Assembly: GCF_021533195.1 (NCBI RefSeq)
Contig: NZ_JAJNKB010000010.1
Coordinates: forward strand, 1 to 64,000
DNA length: 64,000 bases
From: Portibacter marinus
GTDB taxonomy: Bacteria > Bacteroidota > Bacteroidia > Chitinophagales > Saprospiraceae
Reading direction: 5' to 3'
This document shows, piece after piece, positions 7,715-17,277 of the stretch (position 1 is the first letter of the stretch; the number at the start of each line of letters is the position of its first letter). A program made the position numbers and the translations under genes. Below the pieces are notes generated by a model, which made no database searches, had not been told where the DNA came from, and saw nothing but the letters and a program-made list of their open reading frames with translations.

Positions 7715-9352
7715 ATGCGATCACGTGCGTTATACTGCAATCTTATCTATTTTTCACTTAGGTTTGCAGGCGTTTTGAAATTAGTCAGTTCCATATTAGT
7801 TGCCCTTATTATTTTGCTCACCTATTCCTGTGCTGTGCAAAAGGCGCCTTTGGGCGGTAAAAAAGATGAAACACCGCCGGAACTGGACACTATAAGATCT
7901 ACGCCGAATTACATTACTAACTTTGATTTGGACCAAATAGTCTTGAGATTCGACGAATTTATACAACTCAAAAATGCATTTGAGCAGATCGTCTATTCTC
8001 CTCCTCTGGCCACCAGACCTGAAATCATACAGCGCGGTAAAAAATTAACCATCAAACTTCCTGAAAATGCACCACTGAAAGAAAATACAACTTACACGAT
8101 TAACTTTGGAGATGCTATCGTCGACTTAAATGAAGGCAATCCGTTATCCAACTTTCGATACGTCTTCAGCACAGGTGATGTCATTGATTCCCTCAGCATC
8201 TCGGGAAAGGTCGTTGATGACTTAACGCGTGAGCCGGCAGAAGATGTTTATGTCATGCTTTACGATAAACTCAGCGATTCCATCGTTTTCGAAGAAGCTC
8301 CTTATTATTTCGCAAAAACCAACAAATCAGGCAGCTTCGAAATTCAAAACCTAAGGTCTGACACTTTTAAAGTGGTTGTTCTGAATGATGGCAATTTGAA
8401 TCTGAAGTATGATGAAGGAGAAGCCATAGGCTTTCTAGATTCATTCATTTACACAACAGATTCAACTCCTCCTCCATTGAGCTTAAATATATTCGAACCC
8501 TTACTGGCTATTGAACTACTCGACGAAGAATTCTCTCCATTTAAAATGAAGTTTGAATTTCGTGGACAACCCATAAATATTACAGTCGGTAATTATCGGG
8601 ATTCTGTTTATTGGCTAACGGAGATTAATAAGGACAGCTTAATATTGTGGCACGATAACAGCATACCCAATGATACATTTTATATTCTTGAAGATACCAT
8701 TACCTACAAAAGACGCGTATTTGACGGTGACATAGAACCCTTCAACTACCGTAAATCGAATTTGAAAAGAAATGGTGGACTTGAACCTGGCCAACCCATT
8801 GAATTTGAGTTTCCCTATGCCATAAATAGTATTGATTCCTCGAAATTTGAACTGTCAGATAGCTTGATCAGGCCTATAGAATCGATCGTTCTGGACAGCC
8901 TGAATCCTCGCAAAGTTAAGATTGAATATAATTTCTCTTTCGGTGATACCATGGCACTCTACATTGAACCCGGAGGAGTATCAATGGTGAACGGATCCAT
9001 TAATGATACAATCACTGAACTGGTCATTCCTGAAAGCAGGGAAAAATTCGGAATCATTGACCTAACCATCGATAGTCTTAATGCAGAGCAGCAATACATC
9101 ATGCAATTAATGGATGGCGACAAAGAAATTCGAAGAAGACTCATCTCCGGAGAAAACCAGGCGAAATTTAGGTTCGACATTTTACCGCCCAAAACATATA
9201 GCGTAAGACTGACGTTAGATGCCAACAAAAATGGAAGATGGGATCCAGGAGACTATTGGAAAAAAACTCAAAGTGAAGTCTGGCAGGAAACAAAACTGGA
9301 AGAACTTAGACAAAACTGGGAGTTGGAAGCAAAAGTGGAATGGAAACCGTAA
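7715..9352 (+). CDS. Ig-like (Big_5) domain lipoprotein
   Basis: This 545-residue lipoprotein carries a signal peptide with the lipobox LLTYSC (Cys about 39), followed by AVQKAPLGGKKDETPPEL, a start shared by many Bacteroidota proteins with a Big_5 Ig-like domain. That domain spans roughly residues 55-150 (VLRFDEFIQLKNAF, TYTINFGDAIVDLNEGN). A prealbumin-like or carboxypeptidase-regulatory-like segment follows (SISGKVVDDLTREPAEDVYVMLYD), and the C-terminus holds a second beta domain with DANKNGRWDPGDY. The likely role is structural or binding at the outer membrane. The ATG gives a long pre-signal segment; an internal TTG about 21 codons later is a possible alternative start. It sits ten bases before lptB. 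Confidence 0.7.
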   Translation: MRSRALYCNLIYFSLRFAGVLKLVSSILVALIILLTYSCAVQKAPLGGKKDETPPELDTIRSTPNYITNFDLDQIVLRFDEFIQLKNAFEQIVYSPPLATRPEIIQRGKKLTIKLPENAPLKENTTYTINFGDAIVDLNEGNPLSNFRYVFSTGDVIDSLSISGKVVDDLTREPAEDVYVMLYDKLSDSIVFEEAPYYFAKTNKSGSFEIQNLRSDTFKVVVLNDGNLNLKYDEGEAIGFLDSFIYTTDSTPPPLSLNIFEPLLAIELLDEEFSPFKMKFEFRGQPINITVGNYRDSVYWLTEINKDSLILWHDNSIPNDTFYILEDTITYKRRVFDGDIEPFNYRKSNLKRNGGLEPGQPIEFEFPYAINSIDSSKFELSDSLIRPIESIVLDSLNPRKVKIEYNFSFGDTMALYIEPGGVSMVNGSINDTITELVIPESREKFGIIDLTIDSLNAEQQYIMQLMDGDKEIRRRLISGENQAKFRFDILPPKTYSVRLTLDANKNGRWDPGDYWKKTQSEVWQETKLEELRQNWELEAKVEWKP

Positions 9353-9361
9353 ATTCGCGAT

Positions 9362-10111
9362 ATGATTCTTAGAACAGAAAATCTGATCAAACGCTATGGA
9401 AGGAGAGAAGTGGTGAGTTCTGTATCCATCAATGTAGCACAAGGTGAAATTGTAGGTTTACTGGGGCCAAACGGTGCCGGTAAAACGACCACTTTCTACA
9501 TGACAGTAGGTTTCATCAAGCCATTTTCTGGCCACGTTTATCTCAATGATGAGGAGATTACTGATCTGGCCATGTATAAAAGGGCTCAAAGGGGGATCGG
9601 ATACCTACCGCAAGAACCGAGTGTTTTCAGAAAGTTGAGTGTTGAGGATAATTTAATGGCTATCCTGGAGTTAACTGGTATTTCAAAAGAAGAACAGCGG
9701 GCTAAAATGGAAAGCCTGATCGATGAATTTACACTCCATAAGGTCAGAAAAAATATGGGTGATTCCTTGTCGGGTGGAGAACGAAGAAGAACTGAGATCG
9801 CGCGCGCATTGGCCTCTGATCCCAAGTTTATACTGCTTGACGAGCCCTTTGCCGGAATAGACCCCATCGCAGTGGAAGACATTCAATACATCGTGGCGAA
9901 GTTGAAGAAAAAGAACATCGGCATCTTGATTACCGACCATAATGTTCAAGAAACTTTGTCCATCACCGATCGGGCGTATCTCATGTTTGAGGGTAAAATA
10001 TTGAAAGCCGGATCAGCTGAGGATCTGGCAGCTGATGAGATGGTTCGAAAGGTATATCTAGGTAAGAACTTTGAGTTGAAAAGGAAATATATCCAGGTAG
10101 ACGATGAATAA
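9362..10111 (+). CDS. lptB: LPS export ABC transporter ATP-binding protein
   Basis: LptB is the cytoplasmic ATPase that drives LptFG to extract lipopolysaccharide from the inner membrane. The 249-residue product has Walker [10 protein letters not shown] at about 35-43, the Q-loop PQEPSVF near 83, signature [15 protein letters not shown] near 139, Walker [14 protein letters not shown] near 159 and the H-switch DHNVQE. The [15 protein letters not shown] and SLSGGERRR motifs distinguish LptB from other ABC ATPases. The C-terminus has the extra tail seen in Bacteroidota LptB. It overlaps the next small gene by 8 bases, so the two are translationally linked. Confidence 0.93.
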   Translation: MILRTENLIKRYGRREVVSSVSINVAQGEIVGLLGPNGAGKTTTFYMTVGFIKPFSGHVYLNDEEITDLAMYKRAQRGIGYLPQEPSVFRKLSVEDNLMAILELTGISKEEQRAKMESLIDEFTLHKVRKNMGDSLSGGERRRTEIARALASDPKFILLDEPFAGIDPIAVEDIQYIVAKLKKKNIGILITDHNVQETLSITDRAYLMFEGKILKAGSAEDLAADEMVRKVYLGKNFELKRKYIQVDDE

Positions 10112-10370
10112 TTTAAAAGGATATTTCTTTTTTATTTCTGCTATTATTTTGGTTGTTTTTTATGCCAATGGCTGTACTGAAGAAGAGCCTGAATTGACCA
10201 CTTCAAACAGGATTCTTGCAGACTCCATTTTAAGAACAGAAATTCGCTTTGTGATTGAAGAAGTAGATTCACTTTGCCAATTGACCTACCAAAGCACCTT
10301 CGATAAAGCTGTGGATAGCATCTCAGAAGTCAGATTGAAAGAGATTGAAAAGTATATTCCGACAAGATGA
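10104..10370 (+). CDS. Small exported protein, probable lipoprotein
   Basis: The 88-residue product starts within the end of lptB (8-base overlap). It has a hydrophobic segment at about 7-22 ending YANGC, so Cys24 may be lipidated. The remainder is acidic and helical, ending [11 protein letters not shown] know no family for it. Its stop overlaps the ATG of the following gene as ATGA, so the three reading frames 9362-10717 form one translational unit. A helper of envelope assembly is conceivable from context only. Confidence 0.6.
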   Translation: MNNLKGYFFFISAIILVVFYANGCTEEEPELTTSNRILADSILRTEIRFVIEEVDSLCQLTYQSTFDKAVDSISEVRLKEIEKYIPTR

Positions 10371-10717
10371 AAATTGCACTACAAATATTGATGCTGTCTG
10401 GGATCTTTTTAATGGGTCTAAGCTTTCAGAAAGTGCCAATGAAGTCTCAACAGCAGCTCATGAAGGAATACATTGACGAAAAACTGGCGGATAGAAGAGC
10501 AGAAGAATGGAAAAAATGCAGAACTGAAATTGTGAACAAGGCAGAGCGATATGTTGACTCCATCATTTATAGACAAGTCAATTTTAATATTGGCGATAGC
10601 CTCAGAGCTCCCGGAAAACCAGCTAAGCCTGCAAAACCATTTGACACCTTAAAGTTGGATAGTACACCAATCAAGCCTATTTTAGGAGATAGCCTGACTG
10701 AAAAGCCTCCTAAGTAG
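10367..10717 (+). CDS. Small exported protein of unknown function
   Basis: The 116-residue product has an N-terminal hydrophobic segment (about 4-20, ending SFQK) that could be a signal peptide. A charged helix with a single Cys in EWKKCRTEI follows, then a Pro/Lys-rich tail (GKPAKPAKPFD, STPIKP, EKPPK) that looks disordered. The helix around residues 26-65 resembles the charged helix of the preceding gene, so the pair may interact; that is speculation. It overlaps the previous gene by four bases. Confidence 0.55.
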   Translation: MKIALQILMLSGIFLMGLSFQKVPMKSQQQLMKEYIDEKLADRRAEEWKKCRTEIVNKAERYVDSIIYRQVNFNIGDSLRAPGKPAKPAKPFDTLKLDSTPIKPILGDSLTEKPPK

Positions 10718-10757
10718 TTTCTACTTTACCACATATTTACTAATTTTAAAGAAAACA

Positions 10758-11897
10758 ATGGTGTATCAAACTTTGAAGAAAAGCCTATCGTTACTCACTG
10801 TTGTCCTGCTTATATTTGATTTTATAAGTGGTATGAATGCACAAAATATGAGAGTAAGGGACTATGGAATCGAAATCGGCGTGCTTCGACCCGGAAAGTT
10901 GAATGCAATCACGGATGTATCCAGTGTCTCGGTGGGTCATAAAACTTTGATAGAAGGCAGCAATATCCGGACTGGTGTGACGGCAATCTTACCCCATGAT
11001 CGAAACCTTTTTCAGAACAAGCTTCCGGCGGCCATTTATCTGGGAAATGGTTTTGGAAAATTGATGGGTTATTCACAGGTGAAAGAGTTGGGAAATCTTG
11101 AAACGCCCATCATACTTACCAATACACTTAGTGTGCCAACTGCCGCTAATGCCTTAATTACTTACACCTTAGATCAGCCTGAAAATAAAAGTGTCAGATC
11201 TGTCAATCCAGTGGTTGGTGAGACCAATGATGGATACCTAAATGATATCAGACAAAGAGCCGTGAAAGAGGGACATGTGTTAGAGGCCATTGAAAGTGCC
11301 CAAACTGGACAGGTAAAAGAGGGCAATGTGGGTGCAGGAACCGGCACAACCTGTTTCGGTTATAAAGGAGGTATCGGCACTTCATCACGAGTATTGCCAA
11401 AAAGTCAGGGTGGTTATACGGTCGGCGTTTTGGTACAAACCAACTTTGGTGGCGTATTCACATTGAATGGAACACCCATCGGTAAAGTGCTTGACCAATA
11501 TTCACGCAGATACCAATACGACGCAGATGGTTCTTGTATGATCGTGGTCATCACAGATGCTCCACTAGATGCCAGAAATCTGGAAAGGCTTGCTAAAAGG
11601 GCTATGCTGGGCCTGGGCAGAACGGGTGGGATTGCGTCCAATGGAAGTGGAGATTATGTAATTGCGGTTTCTAATGCCAAGGAAAATTACATTCCATATC
11701 ATTCGGAAGATCCTATCAATCATAATCAATACTTGCGAAACGACGAAGTCTCCGGCTTATTTCTTGCCGTTATCGAAGCTACGGAAGAAGCCATTTTAAA
11801 TTCACTCTTTGCGGCAGAAGACATGACAGGAGTAGATGGACATGTTAGGAAAGCCCTGCCGGTGGAGGACATCCTGAAATTGATCAAGGATAAGTAA
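10758..11897 (+). CDS. P1-family (S58, DmpA-like) peptidase with signal peptide
   Basis: Members of this family are N-terminal nucleophile aminopeptidases that self-cleave into two chains before a Ser. The 379-residue product has a signal peptide to about residue 28, the conserved NAITDVSSVSVGHKT, NVGAGTGTTCFGYKGGIGTSSR near 190-211, the expected cleavage pair G258-S259 in DGSCMIVVITDAPL, and LGRTGGIASNGSGDYVIA near 302. All family landmarks are present at normal length. The signal peptide implies periplasmic action on N-terminal amino acids of short peptides. A promoter-like TTTC-N19-TAATTTTA lies just upstream of the ATG. Confidence 0.87.
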   Translation: MVYQTLKKSLSLLTVVLLIFDFISGMNAQNMRVRDYGIEIGVLRPGKLNAITDVSSVSVGHKTLIEGSNIRTGVTAILPHDRNLFQNKLPAAIYLGNGFGKLMGYSQVKELGNLETPIILTNTLSVPTAANALITYTLDQPENKSVRSVNPVVGETNDGYLNDIRQRAVKEGHVLEAIESAQTGQVKEGNVGAGTGTTCFGYKGGIGTSSRVLPKSQGGYTVGVLVQTNFGGVFTLNGTPIGKVLDQYSRRYQYDADGSCMIVVITDAPLDARNLERLAKRAMLGLGRTGGIASNGSGDYVIAVSNAKENYIPYHSEDPINHNQYLRNDEVSGLFLAVIEATEEAILNSLFAAEDMTGVDGHVRKALPVEDILKLIKDK

Positions 11898-11902
11898 AAT
11901 AA

Positions 11903-12994
11903 TTAGTCATTTAAACGAGTAATTAATTGATACAGCTCATGGTGATAATCATCACCCTTAACATCCGATCTAAACCATATTAATCCGCTTTTATCCACCA
12001 AAATATAAGAAGGATAATAGGTGATCTTTAATTCGTGAAGAAGAGAATCTGTTAGCGGAATGATCTTACTGTCTATGGGAAATAAATGTCGATTATAGTA
12101 ATCCTTTGTTTCCTTTAAGTTGTACCTGGTATGGGTTAGGATCGCTAGGGTATGGACATCATGTTTCCCAGCATGAAGGCTTGCTTTCTTCAAAAGAGGT
12201 AAATTTTCTCTGCAATGCCTACACCATTCACCACCGAAATAAAGCAAAAAAGCTTTTCCGCGAGGCACCAATAACGAATCAACGTAGGTATTGGTTCGAT
12301 GACTTATCAAGGCTGAATCCAATGGAGATATCTGATAGGAAATCTTTCTGTTTAAATAGTCATAGTCGTAAAATCTGATTTGTTTATTAGAATCCAACGG
12401 TGCTTCCTTTTGCAACCAAATCAATTCAGAATAAGCTTCATGTAACTGGACTTTATCATCTAAATCAATATAACTTCCCGGAATAAATGGCCAAACTGTC
12501 ACATACTTGTCCAGTTCTTCAATGTATGCATATTGAGATTCTAAAAACTGAAAAGTAACCGTACTTTCTGTAATATCATCCACTTCGACTTTGAATTCGA
12601 AGTCTTCAATACCTGGTAATCTGCTATTAAAGCGCAATCTCATGGTATCCTTTACCGCAAATGTATCAAATGATCCTGCTTTGTTCTGAACGCAAACCTT
12701 CTTCTCCTGGCTTTGAAGATCAATAAAAGTGTACAAGTAATTGCTGTCATAATGTACAGCATTAACCACCAAAGAGTCGGGGACAAATGTCCTAATATTT
12801 GAGACATATGTCCGAATCTCTTGATGGCGATGATCTACTAGGCTATCTATTTCGGGAGTAAAAGGGCTTGATTGAGAAAGCGTCATGGTCACACGCTGAT
12901 CAGTAATTACCGTATCTATCAGATCAATGGTATTTTGTGCGAAGTTTGATTTGTTGAACAAAAGGAAAAAGAAGAGAATAAAATGTTTATGCAT
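11903..12994 (-). CDS. Periplasmic TlpA-like thioredoxin-fold protein
   Basis: The 363-residue product has a signal peptide ending FAQ (about 20), about 200 residues of beta-rich sequence without a recognised name, and a C-terminal thioredoxin fold. That fold has FGGEWCRHCREN with redox pair C258-x-x-C261 and a cis-Pro loop ITYYPSYILVD near 329-339. TlpA-type proteins of Bacteroidota commonly carry such an N-terminal extension and act as periplasmic thiol-disulfide oxidoreductases. It converges with the S58 peptidase, with five bases between the stops. It stands about 90 bases downstream of the sugar-acid operon, on the same strand, so read-through is possible. Confidence 0.8.
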   Translation of the reverse strand: MHKHFILFFFLLFNKSNFAQNTIDLIDTVITDQRVTMTLSQSSPFTPEIDSLVDHRHQEIRTYVSNIRTFVPDSLVVNAVHYDSNYLYTFIDLQSQEKKVCVQNKAGSFDTFAVKDTMRLRFNSRLPGIEDFEFKVEVDDITESTVTFQFLESQYAYIEELDKYVTVWPFIPGSYIDLDDKVQLHEAYSELIWLQKEAPLDSNKQIRFYDYDYLNRKISYQISPLDSALISHRTNTYVDSLLVPRGKAFLLYFGGEWCRHCRENLPLLKKASLHAGKHDVHTLAILTHTRYNLKETKDYYNRHLFPIDSKIIPLTDSLLHELKITYYPSYILVDKSGLIWFRSDVKGDDYHHELYQLITRLND

Positions 12995-13085
12995 TTAGAT
13001 TTTGGCTTCTATTGTATCGGAACGACTAATCTTAAATCGTATTGCATACCTTGGAACCCTCTTTTTCGTCTAAATAAAAAAATAC

Positions 13086-14075
13086 TTACCGGGCAGCTGA
13101 TTGATAAATTTCTTCTTCCACCTTCAAACTCTTCATATAATCTGGTAGGTTGGTCTCAAATTCAGCATTATTTTTCAGACCATCAATAAAGTGTTGCTGC
13201 GTAAATAGAACAGAGTCTCCGGCAAAACCTCTGTCCTCAAAATGATATTGATGCTCTAACTCACCTTGACCCAGTTTCTGAACAGTAAGCCTTCCATCTT
13301 CGTACAAGCGAATAGATCCACTTCTCGTTTCCACCAACATCTCCCCGAATGTTAGTCTCGGATTTCTTGCCCGGCTTTCATTGTATCTGTTCGCATCGTA
13401 AAAACCCAACGCACCTGATTCAAATTCAAATTGGACCCAGGCAAAGTCTTCGCCCTTGATATTTTTATTGAGTCTTCGGAAAGTTGCCTGTACATTCTTG
13501 ATTTCTCCAGCTAAAAATCTAAAAGTATCAATGAAATGGATGCCGGTCTCATGTATGAGTAACCTATCCATTTTCCTAAAATAGGGCTGGCGGTTAAGAT
13601 AGGCATCCACTTGCCAACCATCACCCATTCTCATTCTATGGTGTATGGCGATGATCTCCTCTTCTACAAGTAACTTCCTGATTTCTCGATACCATGGTTG
13701 CCACCTCCAGTTTTCATGAACCATGAAGCGCACTTTAGACTGGGCAACCAAACCGGCTATCTTTTCTGCATTTTTAAAATCAGTGGCCAATGGTTTTTGG
13801 CAAATGATATCGATTCCCGCATTGATGGCCGCTTGTATCAATTCATGATGCGTTTCAGGCGGAGTAATAATATCAACAAAATCAATTTCTTCCTTTTCAA
13901 ACATGGTCTGCACATCTGCGTAAGCATTTTTAAATCCAAATTGACCTGCCACATTCTCAGCCCTTTCCAGATTCTTATCACAAATCGCTACTATTTCGAT
14001 CCCTTCTATCCTTTTCCAGGCATCAAAATGAAAGGTACTAAAATATCCGGCCCCTATACACGCCCCTTTAAGCAT
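13086..14075 (-). CDS. Gfo/Idh/MocA-family NAD(P)-dependent oxidoreductase
   Basis: I take the ATG at 14075 as start; the codon before it is a GTG. The 329-residue protein has an N-terminal Rossmann fold (GACIGAGYFSTFH), the EKPLA-type motif in the variant CQKPLA near residue 96, and RWQPWYREIRKL near 124 in the C-terminal alpha/beta domain. LLIHETGIHFIDTFRFLAGE near 172-191 carries the catalytic-region His. Such enzymes oxidise sugars, sugar acids or inositols. It overlaps the MFS gene by 8 bases as the last gene of the operon. It could perform the first oxidation or an epimerisation in the pathway; the substrate is not determinable from sequence. Confidence 0.83.
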   Translation of the reverse strand: MLKGACIGAGYFSTFHFDAWKRIEGIEIVAICDKNLERAENVAGQFGFKNAYADVQTMFEKEEIDFVDIITPPETHHELIQAAINAGIDIICQKPLATDFKNAEKIAGLVAQSKVRFMVHENWRWQPWYREIRKLLVEEEIIAIHHRMRMGDGWQVDAYLNRQPYFRKMDRLLIHETGIHFIDTFRFLAGEIKNVQATFRRLNKNIKGEDFAWVQFEFESGALGFYDANRYNESRARNPRLTFGEMLVETRSGSIRLYEDGRLTVQKLGQGELEHQYHFEDRGFAGDSVLFTQQHFIDGLKNNAEFETNLPDYMKSLKVEEEIYQSAAR

Positions 14076-15312
14076 CACTTACTTTTTTATTGGGATCCAT
14101 AAATAACCAGCATACAATTGCCAATGCTCCCAATGCAGCAGCAACATAGAAGAAGGTATTGTTAGAGCCTGTCCATTCCATCAGATAAGGAAAGGCCAAT
14201 CCAGTTGTAAATGCACCAATATTTCCAGCCATATTCATCATCCCACTTACTTTGCCAGAATCTTCCTCGCCTATGTCCATACAGAAGGACCACGAAGGAC
14301 TCAGCGTCATGTCTGCTCCAAAAATAGCAATGGTCAGGCACAGTACCGCACTCAGTATTGTATCCATAGAAAGACTGGACAGGACGCCGACAATCACCAG
14401 GGTAAACCCAATGATAGCAGGCACTTGTCTTGATCTTCGAAAATGACCACGCTTGTAAATAGCGTCCACCATTGCCCCTGAAACCCAGTTTCCAATCGCA
14501 CCACCTATCAATGGCAGCATGGCATAAAAACCAGCATTGACAAGATCCAGTTCATACTTCTGCTTTATGAATGGGAAAAGCCAGGTGAGTGTAAAGAAAA
14601 ATATGAAATTGCTACCGACATACTGACCCATAGCCAACCACATATTTGACTTGGATAAAATCTTACTTAAAGCCAGCGGTTCGCTTTTGATCACTTTTTC
14701 TTTTTGGCGATTACTCATGATGTATGCCTTTTCATCTTGACTCAAAGCTGGATGGTCTTCAGGTTTGTCCCTGAAAATGATGTAAAAAATGATTGCAAAT
14801 AAAATACCGATTGCCCCAAAAAAGAAGAAAATGTTTTGCCAGCCCCAACTGGATATCAGGAAGGCCACCAAGGGCAATGCAAATGCCGCCCCAAGCCTTG
14901 AGCCCGAGAAGTTGATACCCTGAAAAATACCTCGCTCATTTAAAGGCACCCATGAAAATGCAGCTCTTGAAATCGTAGGAAATGCTCCGGCTTCTCCCGC
15001 ACCAAAAATAAACCTGAAAAATACCATGGAAACAAAACTCCAGGCCAGGCCAGTAAGTGCGGTGAACAGTGACCATAGTCCAATAATGGCACTGAGCACC
15101 TTTCTGGGGCCATATTTGTCTCCAAAGGCACCTCCCGGCACTTGAAATAAAGCATATCCGAGCGCAAAGGCACTCAAAACCCACCCCATCTGCGTATCAG
15201 ATAGACCCAAATCTCCACTAATGGCTTCTTTGGCAGAAGAAATACAAGCTCGGTCTACATATAATAATATCGTAATTAAAAATGTACCAATAAAAAATCC
15301 ATATCGTTTCAT
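14068..15312 (-). CDS. MFS transporter of the anion:cation symporter (hexuronate/sugar-acid) family
   Basis: This 414-residue protein has twelve predicted membrane helices and the ACS-family features: DRACISSAKEAISGDLGLSD at the first loop, GYALFQVPGGAFGDKYGPRKVL near 53-74, and RFIFGAGEAGAFPTISRAAFSWVP near 99-122. ACS members import sugar acids such as hexuronate, glucarate, tartrate or galactonate with protons. The genes on both sides overlap it (8 and 4 bases), placing it firmly in the sugar-acid operon as the inner-membrane importer. It ends with a short charged cytoplasmic tail. Confidence 0.88.
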   Translation of the reverse strand: MKRYGFFIGTFLITILLYVDRACISSAKEAISGDLGLSDTQMGWVLSAFALGYALFQVPGGAFGDKYGPRKVLSAIIGLWSLFTALTGLAWSFVSMVFFRFIFGAGEAGAFPTISRAAFSWVPLNERGIFQGINFSGSRLGAAFALPLVAFLISSWGWQNIFFFFGAIGILFAIIFYIIFRDKPEDHPALSQDEKAYIMSNRQKEKVIKSEPLALSKILSKSNMWLAMGQYVGSNFIFFFTLTWLFPFIKQKYELDLVNAGFYAMLPLIGGAIGNWVSGAMVDAIYKRGHFRRSRQVPAIIGFTLVIVGVLSSLSMDTILSAVLCLTIAIFGADMTLSPSWSFCMDIGEEDSGKVSGMMNMAGNIGAFTTGLAFPYLMEWTGSNNTFFYVAAALGALAIVCWLFMDPNKKVSDA

Positions 15313-16640
15313 TTTTCGAGCTTTTTGACCAGTTCATACAACGTCATGTCATCGCCGACATTTCCAGGAAATACGATAAATGGGAAATCAGATGTTTCCC
15401 ATACCGGAACCCCTGCCATAGCTTGACCCAAGACTTTGGTTTGCTTGATTCTCAATACTTCAGTCGCCACATCGTTAGAGGTTATTCCACCTTTTGCGAT
15501 CAGGTAGGATATGGATAATCTGAGGCCTTGTCCTACTTTCACGACGCCGGCAGCTACTTGATTTACGATCTCTAAGGCTTCTTGCTTGTCATTGCTATCC
15601 ACCGCCGTTCTGCTGGTATAAAGCACGGTGGTATTTCCATTTCCAAGATGATGGTTAGCTTCCTCTCTAATAGATAAAATACCCTTATGAGAAAGTAAGG
15701 CTTCGGTGGGCATTTCAATGAATTTCAGACCATTGAGCATTCTGAGCTGCTGCAACTGTCTGGTGGTTTTAGGAACATATGAACCAATGATGATTAAGCC
15801 TGGAAAATGACCATCTATGCGAAGATCTTGTATATCCAAAGGCGATCGAGGCTTGATACCTCCCAGTGCATTGACAAAAGAAGCCGAACTTCTGTACAGC
15901 AACTTGTTCTTTGCTTTCAAAGAAGCCAGTGCAATTCTTTGAAGATCAATATAGGCTGCAGCATTTACAACTATGAATTCCGATGATGAATCATTGATTT
16001 TTTCAGCCAGTGCAGTAACAGTAGTGTTTCTAATTTCATCAATGGATAAAAAATCTACTTCAACTTGCTCTCCAAGCTTTTCCGAAATATAGGTCGGCAG
16101 ATAAGAACTTTCATAACCGAAGGATTGGTCTTTAGCAAAGGGTGTTTCACAAGCTTTTTGAAAGGTATTACCTTCTCTCACATAGTGCTGATTTTCGAAG
16201 GTATACCTCCCTCCTTCGAAAAATGCCGGTATAAAGAGACATTTTTGATGAGGATCTTTCAATGCATTGACCTCATCTTTAAAATGGCCTCGTAACGTAG
16301 AGTCTGAACGTGAGATATATAATATTTGAAGACCTTCTTCGAAAGAAACAGTTTCGACATCATTTTTTATCTTTTTATTGATCGCAAATGCCTCCTTCCC
16401 ATTCTTGCTTCGTGAATTCGTCAAGATAAAAAGCACTGATCTATCCGAATGTATAAATGCCTGCAATGCCTCCCGACTATAAATCGTCATTAATGGTACA
16501 TCATACACTGTTTGACATCCAGTCGGATCATCATCTATTACAATAACTTTTGTTTTTGAGTGGACCAGGTGGTCTCTGATCTCCAGATACAGATTGGGGA
16601 GTTTTTTGCCCTCTTTGATAGATGATAAAAGTGCTTCCAT
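15309..16640 (-). CDS. Four-carbon acid sugar kinase family protein (DUF1537)
   Basis: The 443-residue product has the DUF1537 N-terminal substrate domain with VIDDDPTGCQTVYDVP near 35-50, TNSRSK near 94 and SRSDSTLRGHF near 129-139. The C-terminal nucleotide-binding domain has SYLIAKGGITSNDVATEVL near 379-397 and FPGNVGDDMTL near 425. Characterised members phosphorylate D-threonate, D-erythronate or 3-oxo-tetronates at O4. In those pathways the phosphorylated acid is then oxidised and decarboxylated to dihydroxyacetone phosphate. Here a dehydrogenase of the isopropylmalate family, two genes upstream, could take the oxidative decarboxylation step. The exact acid is inferred to be a tetronate or similar short sugar acid. 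Confidence 0.85.
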   Translation of the reverse strand: MEALLSSIKEGKKLPNLYLEIRDHLVHSKTKVIVIDDDPTGCQTVYDVPLMTIYSREALQAFIHSDRSVLFILTNSRSKNGKEAFAINKKIKNDVETVSFEEGLQILYISRSDSTLRGHFKDEVNALKDPHQKCLFIPAFFEGGRYTFENQHYVREGNTFQKACETPFAKDQSFGYESSYLPTYISEKLGEQVEVDFLSIDEIRNTTVTALAEKINDSSSEFIVVNAAAYIDLQRIALASLKAKNKLLYRSSASFVNALGGIKPRSPLDIQDLRIDGHFPGLIIIGSYVPKTTRQLQQLRMLNGLKFIEMPTEALLSHKGILSIREEANHHLGNGNTTVLYTSRTAVDSNDKQEALEIVNQVAAGVVKVGQGLRLSISYLIAKGGITSNDVATEVLRIKQTKVLGQAMAGVPVWETSDFPFIVFPGNVGDDMTLYELVKKLEK

Positions 16641-16641
16641 A

Positions 16642-17277
16642 TTATTGTATGGCTACTACTCTCGCTGGCGCTCCATCACCATTCTTGATCTTTAAAGGCA
16701 TAGCAATCAATGTAACTTTTCTGGTAGAGAGGGCTTGTACATTGGTCAATCCTTCTAATATGATGACATCACCTCCCAATAGAATTTGATGTATCTCTGT
16801 AACTTCTGCTAAATTATGTACATCTGCAACTGAAGGTGGTTCTACTGCCAGGATATTAACTTTATTGATAACACACCATTCAGCAAACGCTTTACTGATT
16901 CTAGGCAAATCGTCTCTATAGGAGTCTGTTCCCCATTTCGAAGACCAACCAGTTTTAATGATCAAACTCTCTCCCTGTTTAAATTCAGCTAAAAGTGCAC
17001 CCAGATGTCTGACCTCTATCAGACCTTTAGATTCAACATCTGTAGCATTGACTATCCATGCCGGAGTAATAAATCTCGCTACTGGAATCTGATCAATGGT
17101 TTGATCATTAACGCCAAAATGAAATGGCGCATCCATATGGGTTCCCACATGTGAATACAAAGTGTAATTCGAAGCATTCCAGCCATCTTTATCTAATGAT
17201 TTTGCCTGAGTAATCTCTACCCCTTTAATTTCATTTTGATAGGTTTGCGTAAGATCTATAATACGTTGCTCACTCAT
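16642..17277 (-). CDS. PF04199 cyclase-family metal-dependent hydrolase
   Basis: The 211-residue product carries the signature HVGTHMDAPFHF at about residues 43-54, matching HxGTHxDxPxH of the kynurenine formamidase/cyclase superfamily, which binds zinc or manganese. Further family landmarks are ARFITPAWIV, EGLTN and IAMPLKIKNGDGAPARVVA at the C-terminus. Members hydrolyse amides or lactone-like esters. In an operon of sugar-acid enzymes a lactonase-like or acid-amide-opening role is attractive, but I cannot establish it. It is one base from the kinase start and overlaps the dehydrogenase by four bases. Confidence 0.83.
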   Translation of the reverse strand: MSEQRIIDLTQTYQNEIKGVEITQAKSLDKDGWNASNYTLYSHVGTHMDAPFHFGVNDQTIDQIPVARFITPAWIVNATDVESKGLIEVRHLGALLAEFKQGESLIIKTGWSSKWGTDSYRDDLPRISKAFAEWCVINKVNILAVEPPSVADVHNLAEVTEIHQILLGGDVIILEGLTNVQALSTRKVTLIAMPLKIKNGDGAPARVVAIQ